Position numbers and translations under genes: made by a program. Positions 34,055-44,769 of a stretch of DNA of 64,000 nucleotides are shown one piece after another. The DNA comes from Heterobilharzia americana. Lineage: Eukaryota; Platyhelminthes; Trematoda; Strigeidida; Schistosomatidae. Where the stretch lies: the NCBI GenBank assembly GCA_944470555.2, contig OX104129.1, positions 67,201,747-67,265,746 of the forward strand. The letters run 5' to 3'. A model generated the notes under the pieces. It was not told the DNA's origin, ran no database searches, and was given only the letters and a program-made list of their open reading frames with translations. Every line of letters begins with the position of its first letter. The stretch's first letter is position 1.

Positions 34055-34885
34055 TATTTGTCCCTTGGGTTCCTAGTGGAACATAGAGCTTCAGTAGCAG
34101 GTCACCATTTCACTCTCTTCTCTACAGTCTTTCTAACCTGGATCCACGACTTCCAAGAATTCTCCATCTAGTCCCCACACAATCTTGCTGTTTTTCCTAT
34201 CCTGGTTGTTTTGACATCATCATGTGTGCCACCGCCGCCACCACCTGTATTTGAGATGATGCTGTTTGCTAGGTGGGTAGGTAGGTAGGTAGGTAGGTAG
34301 GTAGGTAGGTAAGTAGGTAGGTAGGTAGGTAGGTAGGTAGGTAGGTAGGTAGGTAGGTAGGTAGGTAGGTAGGTAGGTAGGTAGGTAGGTAGGTAGGTAG
34401 GTAGGTAGGTAGGTAGGTAGGTAGGTAGGTAGGTAGGTAGGTAGGTAGGTAGGTAGGTAGGTAGGTAGGTAGGTAGGTAGGTAGGTAGGTAGGTAGGTAG
34501 GTAGGTAGGTAGGTAGGTAGGTAGGTAGGTAGGTAGGTAGGTAGGTAGGTAAGTGGGTGGGTTGATGAAGGAGACAACTTCGTCTAGATTTCTGGTGTTG
34601 ATGGTGATTGGTGCTTGTTTTCATTGTTGGTTTGTTGTGTTAATTTTAGTATCTTCATCCCTTCTGTCTTCTCTACGTTCATGTGAATGAAGTCCGATCT
34701 TCCTTCCTTGTCTCGTCTCTTCTGCCAGTTTGTGGGTTTTTCCGGTAGATCTTCGAGTTTGCGCGACGATACGTTAGACATAAATCCTCATCGGCGAAAG
34801 GCAAATCCTCTAGGGTCTTTTCATCTGTCCAGCCAGCGTATGCCCATCTTCCCGCTCCTTATAGTTTGTTGGATGACTCAGCCCA
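34055..34885 (-). mobile_element. RTE copy G, with internal deletion and long TAGG array
   Basis: The 3' end is at the left ('gtcccttgggttcctagtgg'). At about 34186 the sequence jumps from the 3' end to the 'cttgctgtttttcc' segment, a deletion of about 0.7 kb relative to copy F. It then continues through the array to 'gccagtttgtgggtttttcc' and beyond. It separates two parts of a Penelope-like ORF. Confidence 0.85.
34271..34553. repeat. (GTAG)n array of about 70 units in RTE copy G
   Basis: About 280 bp with one interruption near 34311. It is the reverse complement of the CCTA array in copy F and lies 3.5 kb away in opposite orientation. Confidence 0.97.
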
Positions 34886-34904
34886 CCTTTGGCCTGGACA
34901 ATAG

Positions 34905-35345
34905 TTATTGCTTACATATCACAAACATTGGATGAAATTAGGAGAGTACTGAACAGATGCAATATCATCTGAATATTATACATAGGATTAAATATATTAC
35001 AGAGTACCTTGGCTCATTTGAGGGATAAGACCCCTGCAGATTCACAATCTACTCGTGCTTGTATAGTAATGCAATATACATAGGACAAACTTTCCGTGAA
35101 ATCAAAATTATAAGACCTGAACTCCGAAGAGCTTCTACCCGGCTCGCTAGAAATCCAGTGGCACTGAAAAAACTTGAAAACACATCAGCCATCATAAATT
35201 GAGGTCACAAGTTCGATTTTGGCATTATCGAAATTATTCAGAAAGGATTTAGATATTTTAAGCAATGTCTCATATTAGAATCTCTTCACATCAAGTGGAA
35301 TGAAAATTGTCTAAATAGGAATGAGGGAAGGAGTAAAACGTAGTT
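34905..35345 (+). pseudogene. Penelope-like element, linker and GIY-YIG endonuclease remnant
   Basis: The Penelope ORF resumes with YISQTLDEIRRVLNRCNI, then LAHLRDKTPA. After a frame change comes YSCLYSNAIYIGQTFREIKI, where YSCLY and YIGQT fit the GIY-YIG endonuclease of Penelope-like elements. RRAST and GHKFDFGIIEIIQKGFRYF follow, and ESLHIKWNENCLNRN later. Several stops make it non-functional. Confidence 0.8.
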
Positions 35346-35645
35346 TGACCTAGTCTCCACACACTCCCATATACTTACATAATATCACACATGCCATAAG
35401 AACCATAAACACATGTATACATACAAATCTCAGTCTGTAACTCGTACCCCTGCATACACACAACACACTTCGTATGGATATCATATTTATCCTACAATTC
35501 TGACGACGCAGAATCATTCATGAAGAAGAACACTTGTCAAGTTATCATATATAAGCTTGGACATTGTAAATTCCGGTTTACTATAGCTTTGATAAAGCTA
35601 TAAGCACTAAGTAGTGAAACGACAGTTGAAACAAATTCATTTAGT
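35346..35645 (+). mobile_element. Penelope-like element 3' region with hammerhead-like motif
   Basis: Non-coding end of the element. The segment 35550-35645 ('ataagcttggacattgtaaa' and following) recurs at 58510-58650. A CTGACGA core half lies at 35500-35506, and 'gaacacttgtc' with a cleavage-like C at 35538 follows. Stem II does not pair in this copy. Hammerheads are known in Penelope-like element ends, so this is probably a decayed one. Confidence 0.55.
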
Positions 35646-36050
35646 TTTACATTCATTACGAAATACAAAAACCAAAATAATGTTCATTTTAACTTGTTTT
35701 CTCAAGTAGTTATCTTCAAACATTGATTTCACTGTTCTTTCGAACCTTTAAGGAAATTCTCACTGATTAAAATATATTGCATAACAGTTCCAAGCTGCAC
35801 ACATCAGTGGAAACATTGTGAAGTTGGTCAATAGGCTTCAGTGAGTGCTGGACATTACCTACAGGTTACCATCTCCTGTTCATGAGCTTTCACTTCCTCA
35901 TCATTCCCTCATAATCTAGTAAATATTATTTTTGAGTACTATAATTTACAAACTGTTAATTACTACCTATTAATTAGCACTTTTATAGTATCAGTGAAGT
36001 AAAAACCGACTATTTATTTCTTCAACAGTTATAGACATTTGATTTTGCTT
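35646..36050. other. Unassigned sequence
   Basis: AT-rich, with no recognised feature. Confidence 0.35.
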
Positions 36051-36054
36051 CAGG

Positions 36055-36690
36055 TTTATCAAGGAACTATTAAAAACCTGGGAGCACTGGACAGCTGTTT
36101 CGTTCCAGTATGGGATTGCTCAGTTGTACGCATTCACGAATTCACCAGAGGGCAAACTGAAGACTTTCACGTCTCATGGCGAACACGTTAACCATTCAGC
36201 CACTCGTCCATAGTTCCCTACTTCTGTAAAATTTCCGTACCGCTGAAAAGTTCAATTATTAGGATAGAATAGCTGTTCAGTGCTCCCAGGTTTTCACTGG
36301 TTCTACAACTGATGTCAGTCAGCGAACAGTTCTCCCTTAAAATAAATAAAATCCCCTTAAACTTCAGGTTACGCTACTGTATAATGTTCACTGGTAACGT
36401 GCTTCGGGATGGATATCTCAAGGTCCTAGTCAGAAGCCATGACCTGCTGAGGTCAACTGATTGGGGGTGAAACAGATGCCAATCGAATACCTCGGTGGAC
36501 AGTCACGCTATATCATCACAAACTGACAGAAGTAGGAAGCTTTGAACCAGAGTATGAATGATTAACGCGTTCGTCGGAAGATCTGAAGTTCTTGAGTTCT
36601 ATCTGTGATAGGATCATAGATGTATACTGTTGAGGAGTAGCATACTAGGATGGAGCAGCTGTCCATGTTTTCATTGGTTCTGCAGTTGAT
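36055..36690. repeat. SINE-1 cluster interrupted by RTE copy H
   Basis: A minus-strand copy (36060-36205; core CTGAGCA, G8 to C, GAAAC kept), a plus-strand tail piece (36255-36320), the SINE-1 upstream arm (36400-36550) and a plus-strand copy (36550-36690) whose tail is cut by RTE copy H. The tail seems to resume at 38145 ('gttgatgaataccaccc'). Confidence 0.6.
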
Positions 36691-36696
36691 GGAATA

Positions 36697-38144
36697 TTAT
36701 TGTAATTATTATCCCCTTGGGTTCCTAGTGGAACATAGGGCTTCGGTAACACGCCCCCATTGCACTCTGTCCTCTGCAGTCTTTGAACCTCACTCCATGA
36801 CTACCCACAAGTTTTCATTTCTTCCTCACATGATCCCCTCCATGTCAACCTCATCTCGGACGTCCAACTCGTCGTTCCCCATCTGGGTTCCACTCGGCGG
36901 CCTGATGCATAATGTCCCCAGTCGGCCTTCTCAGTGCATGCCCAATCCAATCCATCTCCACTTCCTTCCAGTGCATATTTGTTGAGCGATGGGTTCTTGG
37001 TTGGTTCGTTGACAGCCACACTTCCTTGTTGCTTATTCTTATTATCATTCTGGCCATCTGAGCTTCAGTAACGAGCCAGTGTAGGCAGTTGTTGATGAAT
37101 GTGTGTAGTTTGTTGGAAGTGCTTTTCGTGACGTGCCAAGTTTTGGAACCATATGGCAGCACTGACTTGACGTTGGTGTTGAAAATCCGGATGTCGTTCA
37201 TGCTTTTTGCTAAGTGCAGCAGATGTCCACGCTGATTTCAGATTACTGAAAACCTGTCTTGCTTTTCCGAGCCCGGTTTTGACATCCTCATGTGTGCCAC
37301 CTGTGGTTGAAAAGATGCTGCCCAGGTAGGTGGGTAGGTAAAACAGACTACTTGCTTTAGGTTTCTCCCGTTCACGGTGACTGGTACTTGTTGTTGATGC
37401 TGTTGTTGGTTGGGTATTTTCATTACCTGTGTCTTCTCTACATTCACTTTAAGTCCCGTTTTCGCTGCACTGCCTATTCCGTCAACCTGTTAGTTTTCGC
37501 CTGTAGATCTTCGAGTTTGTGAGACAAGACATTAGACGTAAGTCATCCTCGTTGCCAAAATCCAAATCTTCTTCTGGGGTCTTTCCATCGGTCCAGTCAG
37601 TGTATGCCCATCTTCTCACAACTCCTCACAGTTGTCTCTTGCATGATCCAGTCCAGTGGATCACGATGAGGAGGATGATGGGTGGTGGTTGGCGGTTGGT
37701 GGTTGGTAGCAACCTTGTCTTACTCCTATCTCCTTCCTGTCTTCGATTCGAAGGCGTCACTGAGCTTTCTATTGTGAATCACTTGGCATGTAGTATGTGG
37801 CATGTTGCATCATATAGCATATATGTGGTGTTGAGTGATGTTGATAAAGGTTTGTGGCACATAAACCGTAGTGTGTTAAGCAGCTGCCTGTCAACTTACT
37901 TGTCGGTGGATGCTGTTGAACACTGGCCTTTTCGAAGTTGATGAAGTTGAGATGATGTGTAGAGTTGACTGGTATTCTATACTCTGTTGTATGATGATGC
38001 ATATTATGGTGTTGTAATTTGATGTGTGGATGATTTGTTCTTTCTGAAGCCAGCCAGTCAGCCAACCTATTCTGATCGTGATTTTGAATCCAGAGCATCT
38101 TTTAGTCTCTCCAGGATGGGGTGGACAGCAGCATAATTCCTCGA
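36697..38144 (-). mobile_element. RTE copy H, 5'-truncated in RT
   Basis: Same subfamily as copy D. It runs from the 3' end ('ccccttgggttcctagtgg') to the RT palm near 38140. Near-identical direct repeats flank it: agttgatggaata (36684-36696) and agttgatgaata (38145-38156). Protein traces include WNPDGERRVG (near 36890) and RMIIRISNKEVWLSTNQ (near 37040). Stops and frameshifts are frequent. Confidence 0.85.
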
Positions 38145-38156
38145 AGTTGATGAATA

Positions 38157-39600
38157 CCACCCTTAATTTTATTGCTGTTAATTCTTGTTTATTGAAGAAA
38201 GTATATATTTGTGAAATGAATAAGTAAATAAAGAAACATGGTTTATCACATATATTTGAAAACCATAGAATTAACAAGGCAACAATGGAGAAATCTCTTT
38301 GTTACTTAAACCCTAAATATTTTCCTCTTTTGTTTTTACAACAAAGGCGGTAAATTGGCGAATTGTTTGCTACCTATAATGGTCATTTAATAGGGTTAAA
38401 AATTTGTTTATATATATATGTATAATGAGAGAGCAATAAAAATTTTATTCCCCTAATTAACGGCAAGTATATTCTGATGATATTACTATTATTACTGTTA
38501 TTATCGGTGTGTAAAACATAATTATGAAAAGACTATCAATATTAGTGTTACTTCAAATGAAAAGGTACCCTCTGTCATTTACCGACATAGTATGTTGATG
38601 AGGAAGGAAGGAAGGAGGATGGATCACTCTTTTGAAGTTGGTTCTTCCCTAATAACACTATAATATGCTATGATCAACTCTGTTAGCTTATGGCAATAAT
38701 AATAATAATAATCATAATAAGGATAAGGATAATTTTTGTTTCAGTCAGGGTAACTATAGTGATCAGATAAATAATCATTGAGATGGCCCTAAGTGTTTTG
38801 CCGTATGTTTTACTGTCTCAGGCTCTGCTTCACAGAACACATATGGATTTAGTAGATGTACAAAGTTTTCTCTAGACGATTTATCATATCAACATTTGTA
38901 CATCTAGTATAGAGTAGAAATTGTGTTTAGGCAGATATGTATGTAGAAGACATTTGTTGTACATTGTATTCTATAGAGTTTCTATTTACTTTCACTTGTA
39001 TGTTTACATGTTGTTAGAAGAAAATCCTGTGAAAGCAGTGCACACACACACTCTCTCTCTATACTTTAGCCTGTTTGTTTACACAGAAAAAAAACAGGGA
39101 AAACACACTGACACACAAATAATCCATAAAGAATGGTATGATGTATAGCGACATATAACAGGAGCAATAAATCTACGCTACACACTTTGACTTGTGTTAT
39201 TTATGCTTCCCATCAGTGTGTTGACAAATTCTTCTTGGTATGCATACATTTGCCAAGTTTTCGCCTACAAAAGCAATTTGTCTATTTTTTTGTTTTTATG
39301 CTTTAGAAATGGACATAACAAAGATAATGAGACAAGGACCTGAAGGTATGTGTGTGTGTGTGTGTGACCTTTCTACTTAACATTATACACCCACTGTTAA
39401 AGAATCTATCAGGAAGTAATGAGAGGAATAGGTGAAGATGAGTGTAGAATTTGAGATTGTGTGGATCAAGTTGACGATGGTGATGGTGGTGGTCGTCATG
39501 ATGCCAGTGATAGTGGGATAAATTCATTATCTATGACAGCAGTCTAGCTCGAACGACAATGTCAGGGTGGAGAGTGAGTGAAGCAACTGTTGTTATCTTG
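38157..39600. other. Unassigned sequence
   Basis: No gene is recognised. Minor simple repeats occur (ATT/AAT near 38480 and 38700; CA, CT and TG tracts near 39045, 39051 and 39347). Confidence 0.35.
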
Positions 39601-39603
39601 TTG

Positions 39604-39653
<50 letters not shown>
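39604..39653. repeat. (TA)n microsatellite
   Basis: About 50 bp of TA repeats. Confidence 0.95.
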
Positions 39654-39656
<3 letters not shown>

Positions 39657-39714
39657 AAGCATATTGGTCATTTAATCAAGATAAAATGATAACTGGATTA
39701 TTATTTCAGCGAAT

Positions 39715-40530
39715 TATTCACTGGGAACTGATATCAGTCGGAGAACCATTGAAAAACTCAGTGTAGATAGCTGTTTCTTTCTAGTACTAGACTTTTCAAT
39801 AGTATGCACCCGAAACCTTGCTAAAGGTTGAGCTCACGAGTGTCACGTTTCATAATGACCATGTTACCGTCCAGTAACTGGGTTAGGATCGAATGACCCA
39901 TACTATCTTACTCCAGTTACTTCGTGATATAGTGCAACCATTGTTCAGTCCTATCAATGAGTAGTTATCCTCAACAATCTGAATGGAAGCAGGATTATTT
40001 AAAGTTCCAACAGAAGAACACAAAGCGAGACCCAAATACTGAGTAAAACAATTCACTTGTCATTCAGTCACATTGGTCTTCTTCATTTAGTTACGTCAGT
40101 TGCTCAAGAAAAGATCATATTCAACTACAACTATAGTTAGGACAGGTTTTAGTGTTGACAGGAAAACATTCGATTTAGCAAAGGATTAATAAAAATTGAG
40201 AAGACAAATGATTGCAAGGTCTCATATATATAGGTCAGAGTAGTTGACCAGGGTCACTCAGAAAACAGAGAACAAAACCCAAGCTAAACCAAGATTAGTC
40301 GATCCTATTAAGATAAGAAATTTAGAGAAAAGCTTAGCCATAACTACACATACAATTACACCAATCACACAATAGGGTGGGATAGAGAGACAGTATTCAA
40401 AACTAGCTTAGTTGGGTTGAGGAAGAGGTTGGTAACCGAATCTTTGGATTCCGACTCAGTGACTCAATGGTGACATGCTGGCTACGGAACCCGAAGGTTG
40501 TCGGTTCGAGTCCTACCTGGCTGCTGACCG
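39715..40530. repeat. SINE-1 pair, head-to-head, widely spaced
   Basis: A minus-strand degraded copy at 39715-39965 and a plus-strand tRNA-like head at 40440-40525 ('actcaatggtgacatgctgg', B box 'ggttcgagtcct'). About 470 bp between them is unassigned. Confidence 0.55.
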
Positions 40531-40544
40531 AATTCTACCTATCA

Positions 40545-40812
40545 TTTTTCAGTGCGGCCACCAGACTAGGCAGCTCAGCATCGTGATGCACTTCGGTGGA
40601 TGTTAGTTGGATGGAGCGATCTGTAGGAAGCTGTGAACCTGGGTTCCATGCTTGCTGGTACTTGTCAGCAAGGCCTATCTGCAAGCCCGATGAAACTAAT
40701 GTCCCTCCCCCCAGGAGATTCGAAACTGAGTCACCCAGTGTTGCAGTCAGAGACGTCATCAGATATTTTCCTTCAACCGTCAGATTTCGTGCTTCAGGGT
40801 CGATTGGTTCCT
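40545..40812 (-). repeat. SINE-4 copy
   Basis: The plus strand shows 'gtgatgcacttcggtggatgt'. The minus strand shows CTGACAA...GGAAC in the ribozyme position (G8 and G12 regions altered) and a head ending near 40770. It is long enough to show the whole unit. Confidence 0.65.
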
Positions 40813-40814
40813 TT

Positions 40815-41240
40815 AAAATGGAGAGAAGTAGTAGAATGATGAAAGATTTATTTCTGAGTCAAAACTTGTCTAAATGTACAATGGCGTCGATTACCTGCAT
40901 GTGTTTCTAAAATACCTTTTCGTGTTGGTTTCGTCACATTAGCTAATCAGATGCACAAAAATTCTGTGTAAAATGATTGATTGTAAATGTTAGCAGAGGA
41001 CAACGATATTCACTGATGAAGGATCTAGACGATAGTGTTGAATAACATAACGTGTATCCTTCAGCTACTCTGTACTTATGTTTCTTTGTATTCAAAATTG
41101 AATTCACATTCTAAATGTGAATTTTGTTGCCATCATATGCATTTTCTTATTCTGCCGTTCATTCATCTACTGAGCTATACTAGCCAAAAATTATGCAAAT
41201 TTACAATGGACAAGTAACCAGTTGATAAAGTTTCTCAAGT
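40815..41240. other. Unassigned sequence
   Basis: No recognised feature. Confidence 0.3.
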
Positions 41241-41244
41241 TGTT

Positions 41245-41540
41245 ATTCATCGTAAACTGACATGAGTTGGAGGGACAAAGGGAACCTGGGAGTACTGGAC
41301 AGCTATTTCATTCCACTAGTATGGGACTCCTCAGCAGTGTGTACCCACGAACCCGCCCCCCCCAGGGACTGAACCCGCGGCCAGTGGGTTACCATCGAGC
41401 CACTGGGTCAGAATCCAATGGTCCATATTTCCAACTTCTGTTGGCTCACGATATAAAGCAACCGCCACCCAATGTCATAGTTGAGTAACTGTCCTCACTA
41501 CCATCAGGCTTTGCCCCCACCAGTCACGACTTCTCATTGG
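41245..41540 (-). repeat. SINE-1 copy with flanking arm
   Basis: Minus strand: the tail, a ribozyme region with CTGAGGA and GAAAT (stem II has one mismatch and a wobble), a tRNA-like head disturbed by a C-run near 41356, and the 'cacgatataaagcaacc' arm. Confidence 0.65.
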
Positions 41541-41584
41541 AACTTCGGGAATACCTCTCAAAGCTAGTCACCAACGAGCACCAG

Positions 41585-41835
41585 TTCAATTGAATTTTGA
41601 GGGAGTTGTGGGGATTTGGAAATATTTCAAGTTGTTATTCATCGTAGACTGACATCATTTGGAGGAACAAAGGAAACCTGGGAGCACTGGACAACTGGAC
41701 AGCACTGCTGAGGAGTCCCATACTAAGACGAAACAGCTGTCCAGTGCTCCCAGGTCTCCTTTGTTCCTCCAACTGAGGTCAGTCTACGATGAATAACAAC
41801 TTGAAATATTTCGAAATCTCCATAACTCCCTCAAA
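41585..41835. repeat. SINE-1 snap-back hairpin
   Basis: The left arm (about 41610-41695, 'ggaaatatttcaagttgtta' and following) is the reverse complement of the right arm (about 41730-41830) with few differences. The right arm contains the ribozyme and tail of SINE-1, and the left arm holds the tail only. Confidence 0.85.
41701..41748 (+). ncRNA. Candidate hammerhead ribozyme (SINE-1 type), perfect stem I
   Basis: Stem I agcactg/cagtgct is 7 bp and perfect (41701-41707 with 41742-41748). The core is CTGAGGA (41708-41714). Stem II gtc/gac is 3 bp with a longer loop. GAAA lies at 41730-41733. Stem III is the self-complementary acagctgt, and cleavage base C is at 41741. All core residues match the hammerhead consensus. 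The loopless stem III implies weak or dimer-dependent activity. Confidence 0.65.
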
Positions 41836-41839
41836 AGTT

Positions 41840-42620
41840 TAATAAAGTTTTAATAGCTGGAAGATATGAAATAAAAACTTTAACTGAAAGAACAAGTGAT
41901 TATGAAGAAATGTATCACTATGAGCACATCAACTCTCTGTACATTGATTGGTCAGCTGTTATTAAGTCCTAATTGTTTACTAAGATCTGCAGATCATCTT
42001 ATAATATTACTATCAAGCTAGGAGAGAATTATTCTTTGGAAAGCCCCAGATCAACGTTTCACGTATTTAGATATTTATCAGTAAGTAAGGCGAAAGATTT
42101 ACTTCAAAGGAATAAGCTTTGTTTGAAAGATCTGAATTTGAATCATCAAATACTTCAATTAGAAGTGTTACTACTGCACTATCTCAGCCTGTCTAACCTC
42201 CTGTAGGATCAGATGATAGGGATTAGTTAGTTATTGCTAAGTGGAAAATTTCTAATTGTCTAGTAATTTATATAATAATTTTTATATCGACAACAAAAGT
42301 TTTGGTAGTGTTGTACTTTTTGGGTTGGGTGGTTTAATGGTGAAACTTTACCTGTCGTTCTAGACAACATCATCAACTTCCGTCCGCATTCCCACTAGAT
42401 ATGTATTTCAACCACTGGAACTAGGTTAAATAAGGTAACAGTGTTGAAGAAACGACGGACAAGAAACTCATACAGTGATATGTTGTAAACCTCAACATTA
42501 AGCCGTTACATTAATCCTCAGTTTATAAACCCTGATAAGTGTTCGTAAGTGGGTGGAGAGTCTCTGTTGAGCGATTGTTTGATTGGGTCATAATTTAATT
42601 CCCTATTGGTATGCATGAGT
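41840..42620. other. Unassigned sequence
   Basis: A 77-codon plus frame (41973-42206) shows no family features. Nothing else is recognised. Confidence 0.3.
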
Positions 42621-42635
42621 TAAGAGCTGAACATT

Positions 42636-44489
42636 TGAATCATTTTATTTGTCCTTTGGGTTCCTAGTGGAACATAGAGCTTCACTTGCACGTCACCATT
42701 CCACTCTCTTCTCTACAGTATTTCTAACCAGCATCCACGACTGCCAACAAGTCTCCATATACTACCCACACAATCTCCTCCATGTCACCCTCGACTCACA
42801 TGCCGAAATCGTGATGCCCCATTTGGATTACACTCGAGTGTCTGACCTGGTCTGGCCTGACGCGTGATGTCCCCAAACCATCCGTCTTCTCAGTGTATGC
42901 ACAATCCAATCCAATCCATCTCCACCTTCTTCAGCATATTCGTTGGGTGATGGGTTCTTGATTGGATCGTTGCCAGCCAGCCAGTCAGTCAGTCAGTCAG
43001 TCAGTCAGTCAGTCAGTCAGTCAGTCAGTCAGTCAGTCAGTCAGTCAGTCAGTCAGTCAGTCAGTCAGTCAGTCAGTCAGTCAGTCAGTCAGCCAATCAG
43101 TCAGTCAGTCAGTCAGTCAGATAGACAGACAAACAGCCAGACAGCCAGCCAGCCAGCCTCAGTCAGTTTCTTCTTGCTCATTCTTATTATTCTCACCATC
43201 TGATTTCCATCTCCACTATCGGTTGAGTGTAGTCGGTGGTAGTTGATGATGATGATGTATGTGTGTAGTTTGTTGCAAATGCTTTGCTTAACGCGTCACC
43301 AAGTCTCTCAACCATCACATAGAGGCACCGACTAACTGATTGACTCACTGACTCACTGACTTGACTGACTTGACTGACATTAGTAGTGCTGGAAATTCGG
43401 ATGCTGTCCACACTTTATGTTGAGTGAAGTGGAGTTCAGTGCGGTACAGTGCAGTAGTTCTCCACACTGATCATTTCAGATCAATAAAGGAAAACCTGTC
43501 TTACTGATTTTCTGATCCTAACTTTGACATCGTCATCTGTGCCACCGACACCTGTAGTTGAAACGATGTCACCTAGGTAGGTGAAGGAGATAACTTCGCT
43601 TAGATTTCTCCCGTTGACGCTGATTAGTGCTTGTTATTATTGTTGGTGATGATTGGGTATCTTTATCACCTTTGTCTTCTCTACGTTGACCTGGAGGCAG
43701 TCCTGTCTTCGCTGTCTCTTCTGCCAACTTGTCAGTTTTCACCTGTAGATCTTTGAGTTTGTGCTACATTAGGTACAAATCATCATCGGTGAAATCCAAA
43801 TCTTTTATGGTCTGTTAATAGGCCAAGCAGCGTATGCCATCATCTCGCTCCCCACAGTTGTCTGTTGCATGATCCAGTCTAGTCGCCGACAATCAGGAAG
43901 ATCATCGGTGATGATAGTAGGCGGCAACCTTGTCTTACTCCTATCTCCTGTCTTCACTTTATTTCAGAGTCATCATCACTGAACTTTCCGTAGTGAATCA
44001 CTCGGTATGTAGCATCACATAACATATAGCTGTTGAACGAGGTTGATAAAGGTTTGTAGCACTAAAACCATAGCGTTAAAGCAGCTGCCTGTCAACTTAC
44101 TTGTCGGTGGATGCTGTTGAACACTGGCCTTTTCGAAATCGATGAAGTTGAGATGATGTGTAGATTTGACTGGTATTCTATACTCTGTTGTATGATGATG
44201 CATATTATGGTGTTGTAATTTGATGTGTGGATGATTTGTTCTTCGTGAATCCAGCTAGTCTGTTCTGGTAGTAATTTTGAATTCAGCGCATATTTCAGTC
44301 TCTCCATGATGATGCGGATTAATATTTTGCTTTAAGTGGACAATAGCATGATTCCGCGCCATTTCTTGCAAAGACTTCGGTCTCCCTTCATTGGGAGTTT
44401 GACAAGGTAGCTCTTCTTCCACTCCACAGGTACCTTCCTCCCTTTCTAACCTTCTGTAACAGGAGTATGAGCATATCCGCTGATGAAAA
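42636..44489 (-). mobile_element. RTE copy I, 5'-truncated in RT, 11-bp TSD
   Basis: It is flanked by agctgaacatt (42625-42635 and 44490-44500), a perfect target-site duplication. It runs from the 3' end to the start of the RT region. RT traces include the catalytic region reading DFTDDDLYL (near 43785) and ERLKYALNSKLLPEQTSWIH (near 44250). It carries the longest CAGT array. Confidence 0.88.
42982..43120. repeat. (CAGT)n array in RTE copy I
   Basis: About 33 tetranucleotide units with one interruption near 43091, followed by related but irregular units to about 43160. The homologous site in copies C and F holds 9-12 units of the complement. Confidence 0.96.
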
Positions 44490-44514
44490 AGCTGAACATT
44501 AAAAATTTCACAAT

Positions 44515-44735
44515 AATGATGGACAGTGGCTAGGAGTGGAATCCAGGAAGCTTGCTTCGTCCTGTTTAGAACTTGTCAGCTGGTTGTACCTGGCCCCGAG
44601 TGAGCGATAGTGTCCCCACCGGCACTGGAACTCGGCACCGATGGCTTCAAATGCCAGAGCATTATCCCTCAGACTATCGGGTCAAGATGGTTACTTCTTG
44701 TGCGATGGGTATAGTTTTACTGGTGTTGCTTGTAT
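44515..44735 (-). repeat. SINE-2 (Smα-like) copy cut by RTE copy J
   Basis: Minus-strand ribozyme region CTGACAA (G8 to A) with stem I ccag/ctgg and GAAGC. The tRNA-like head is near 44620-44690. The unit ends at the insertion site of copy J. Confidence 0.65.
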
Positions 44736-44769
44736 CAATACTAATAAAATTATTATTATTTGTCGCTTG

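Noticed and set aside
42982..43120. CRISPR array
   Set aside because: Pure tetranucleotide repeat without spacers in a eukaryotic retrotransposon.
42943..43246. Ser-Gln-Val repeat protein
   Set aside because: Translation of the CAGT array in RTE copy I.
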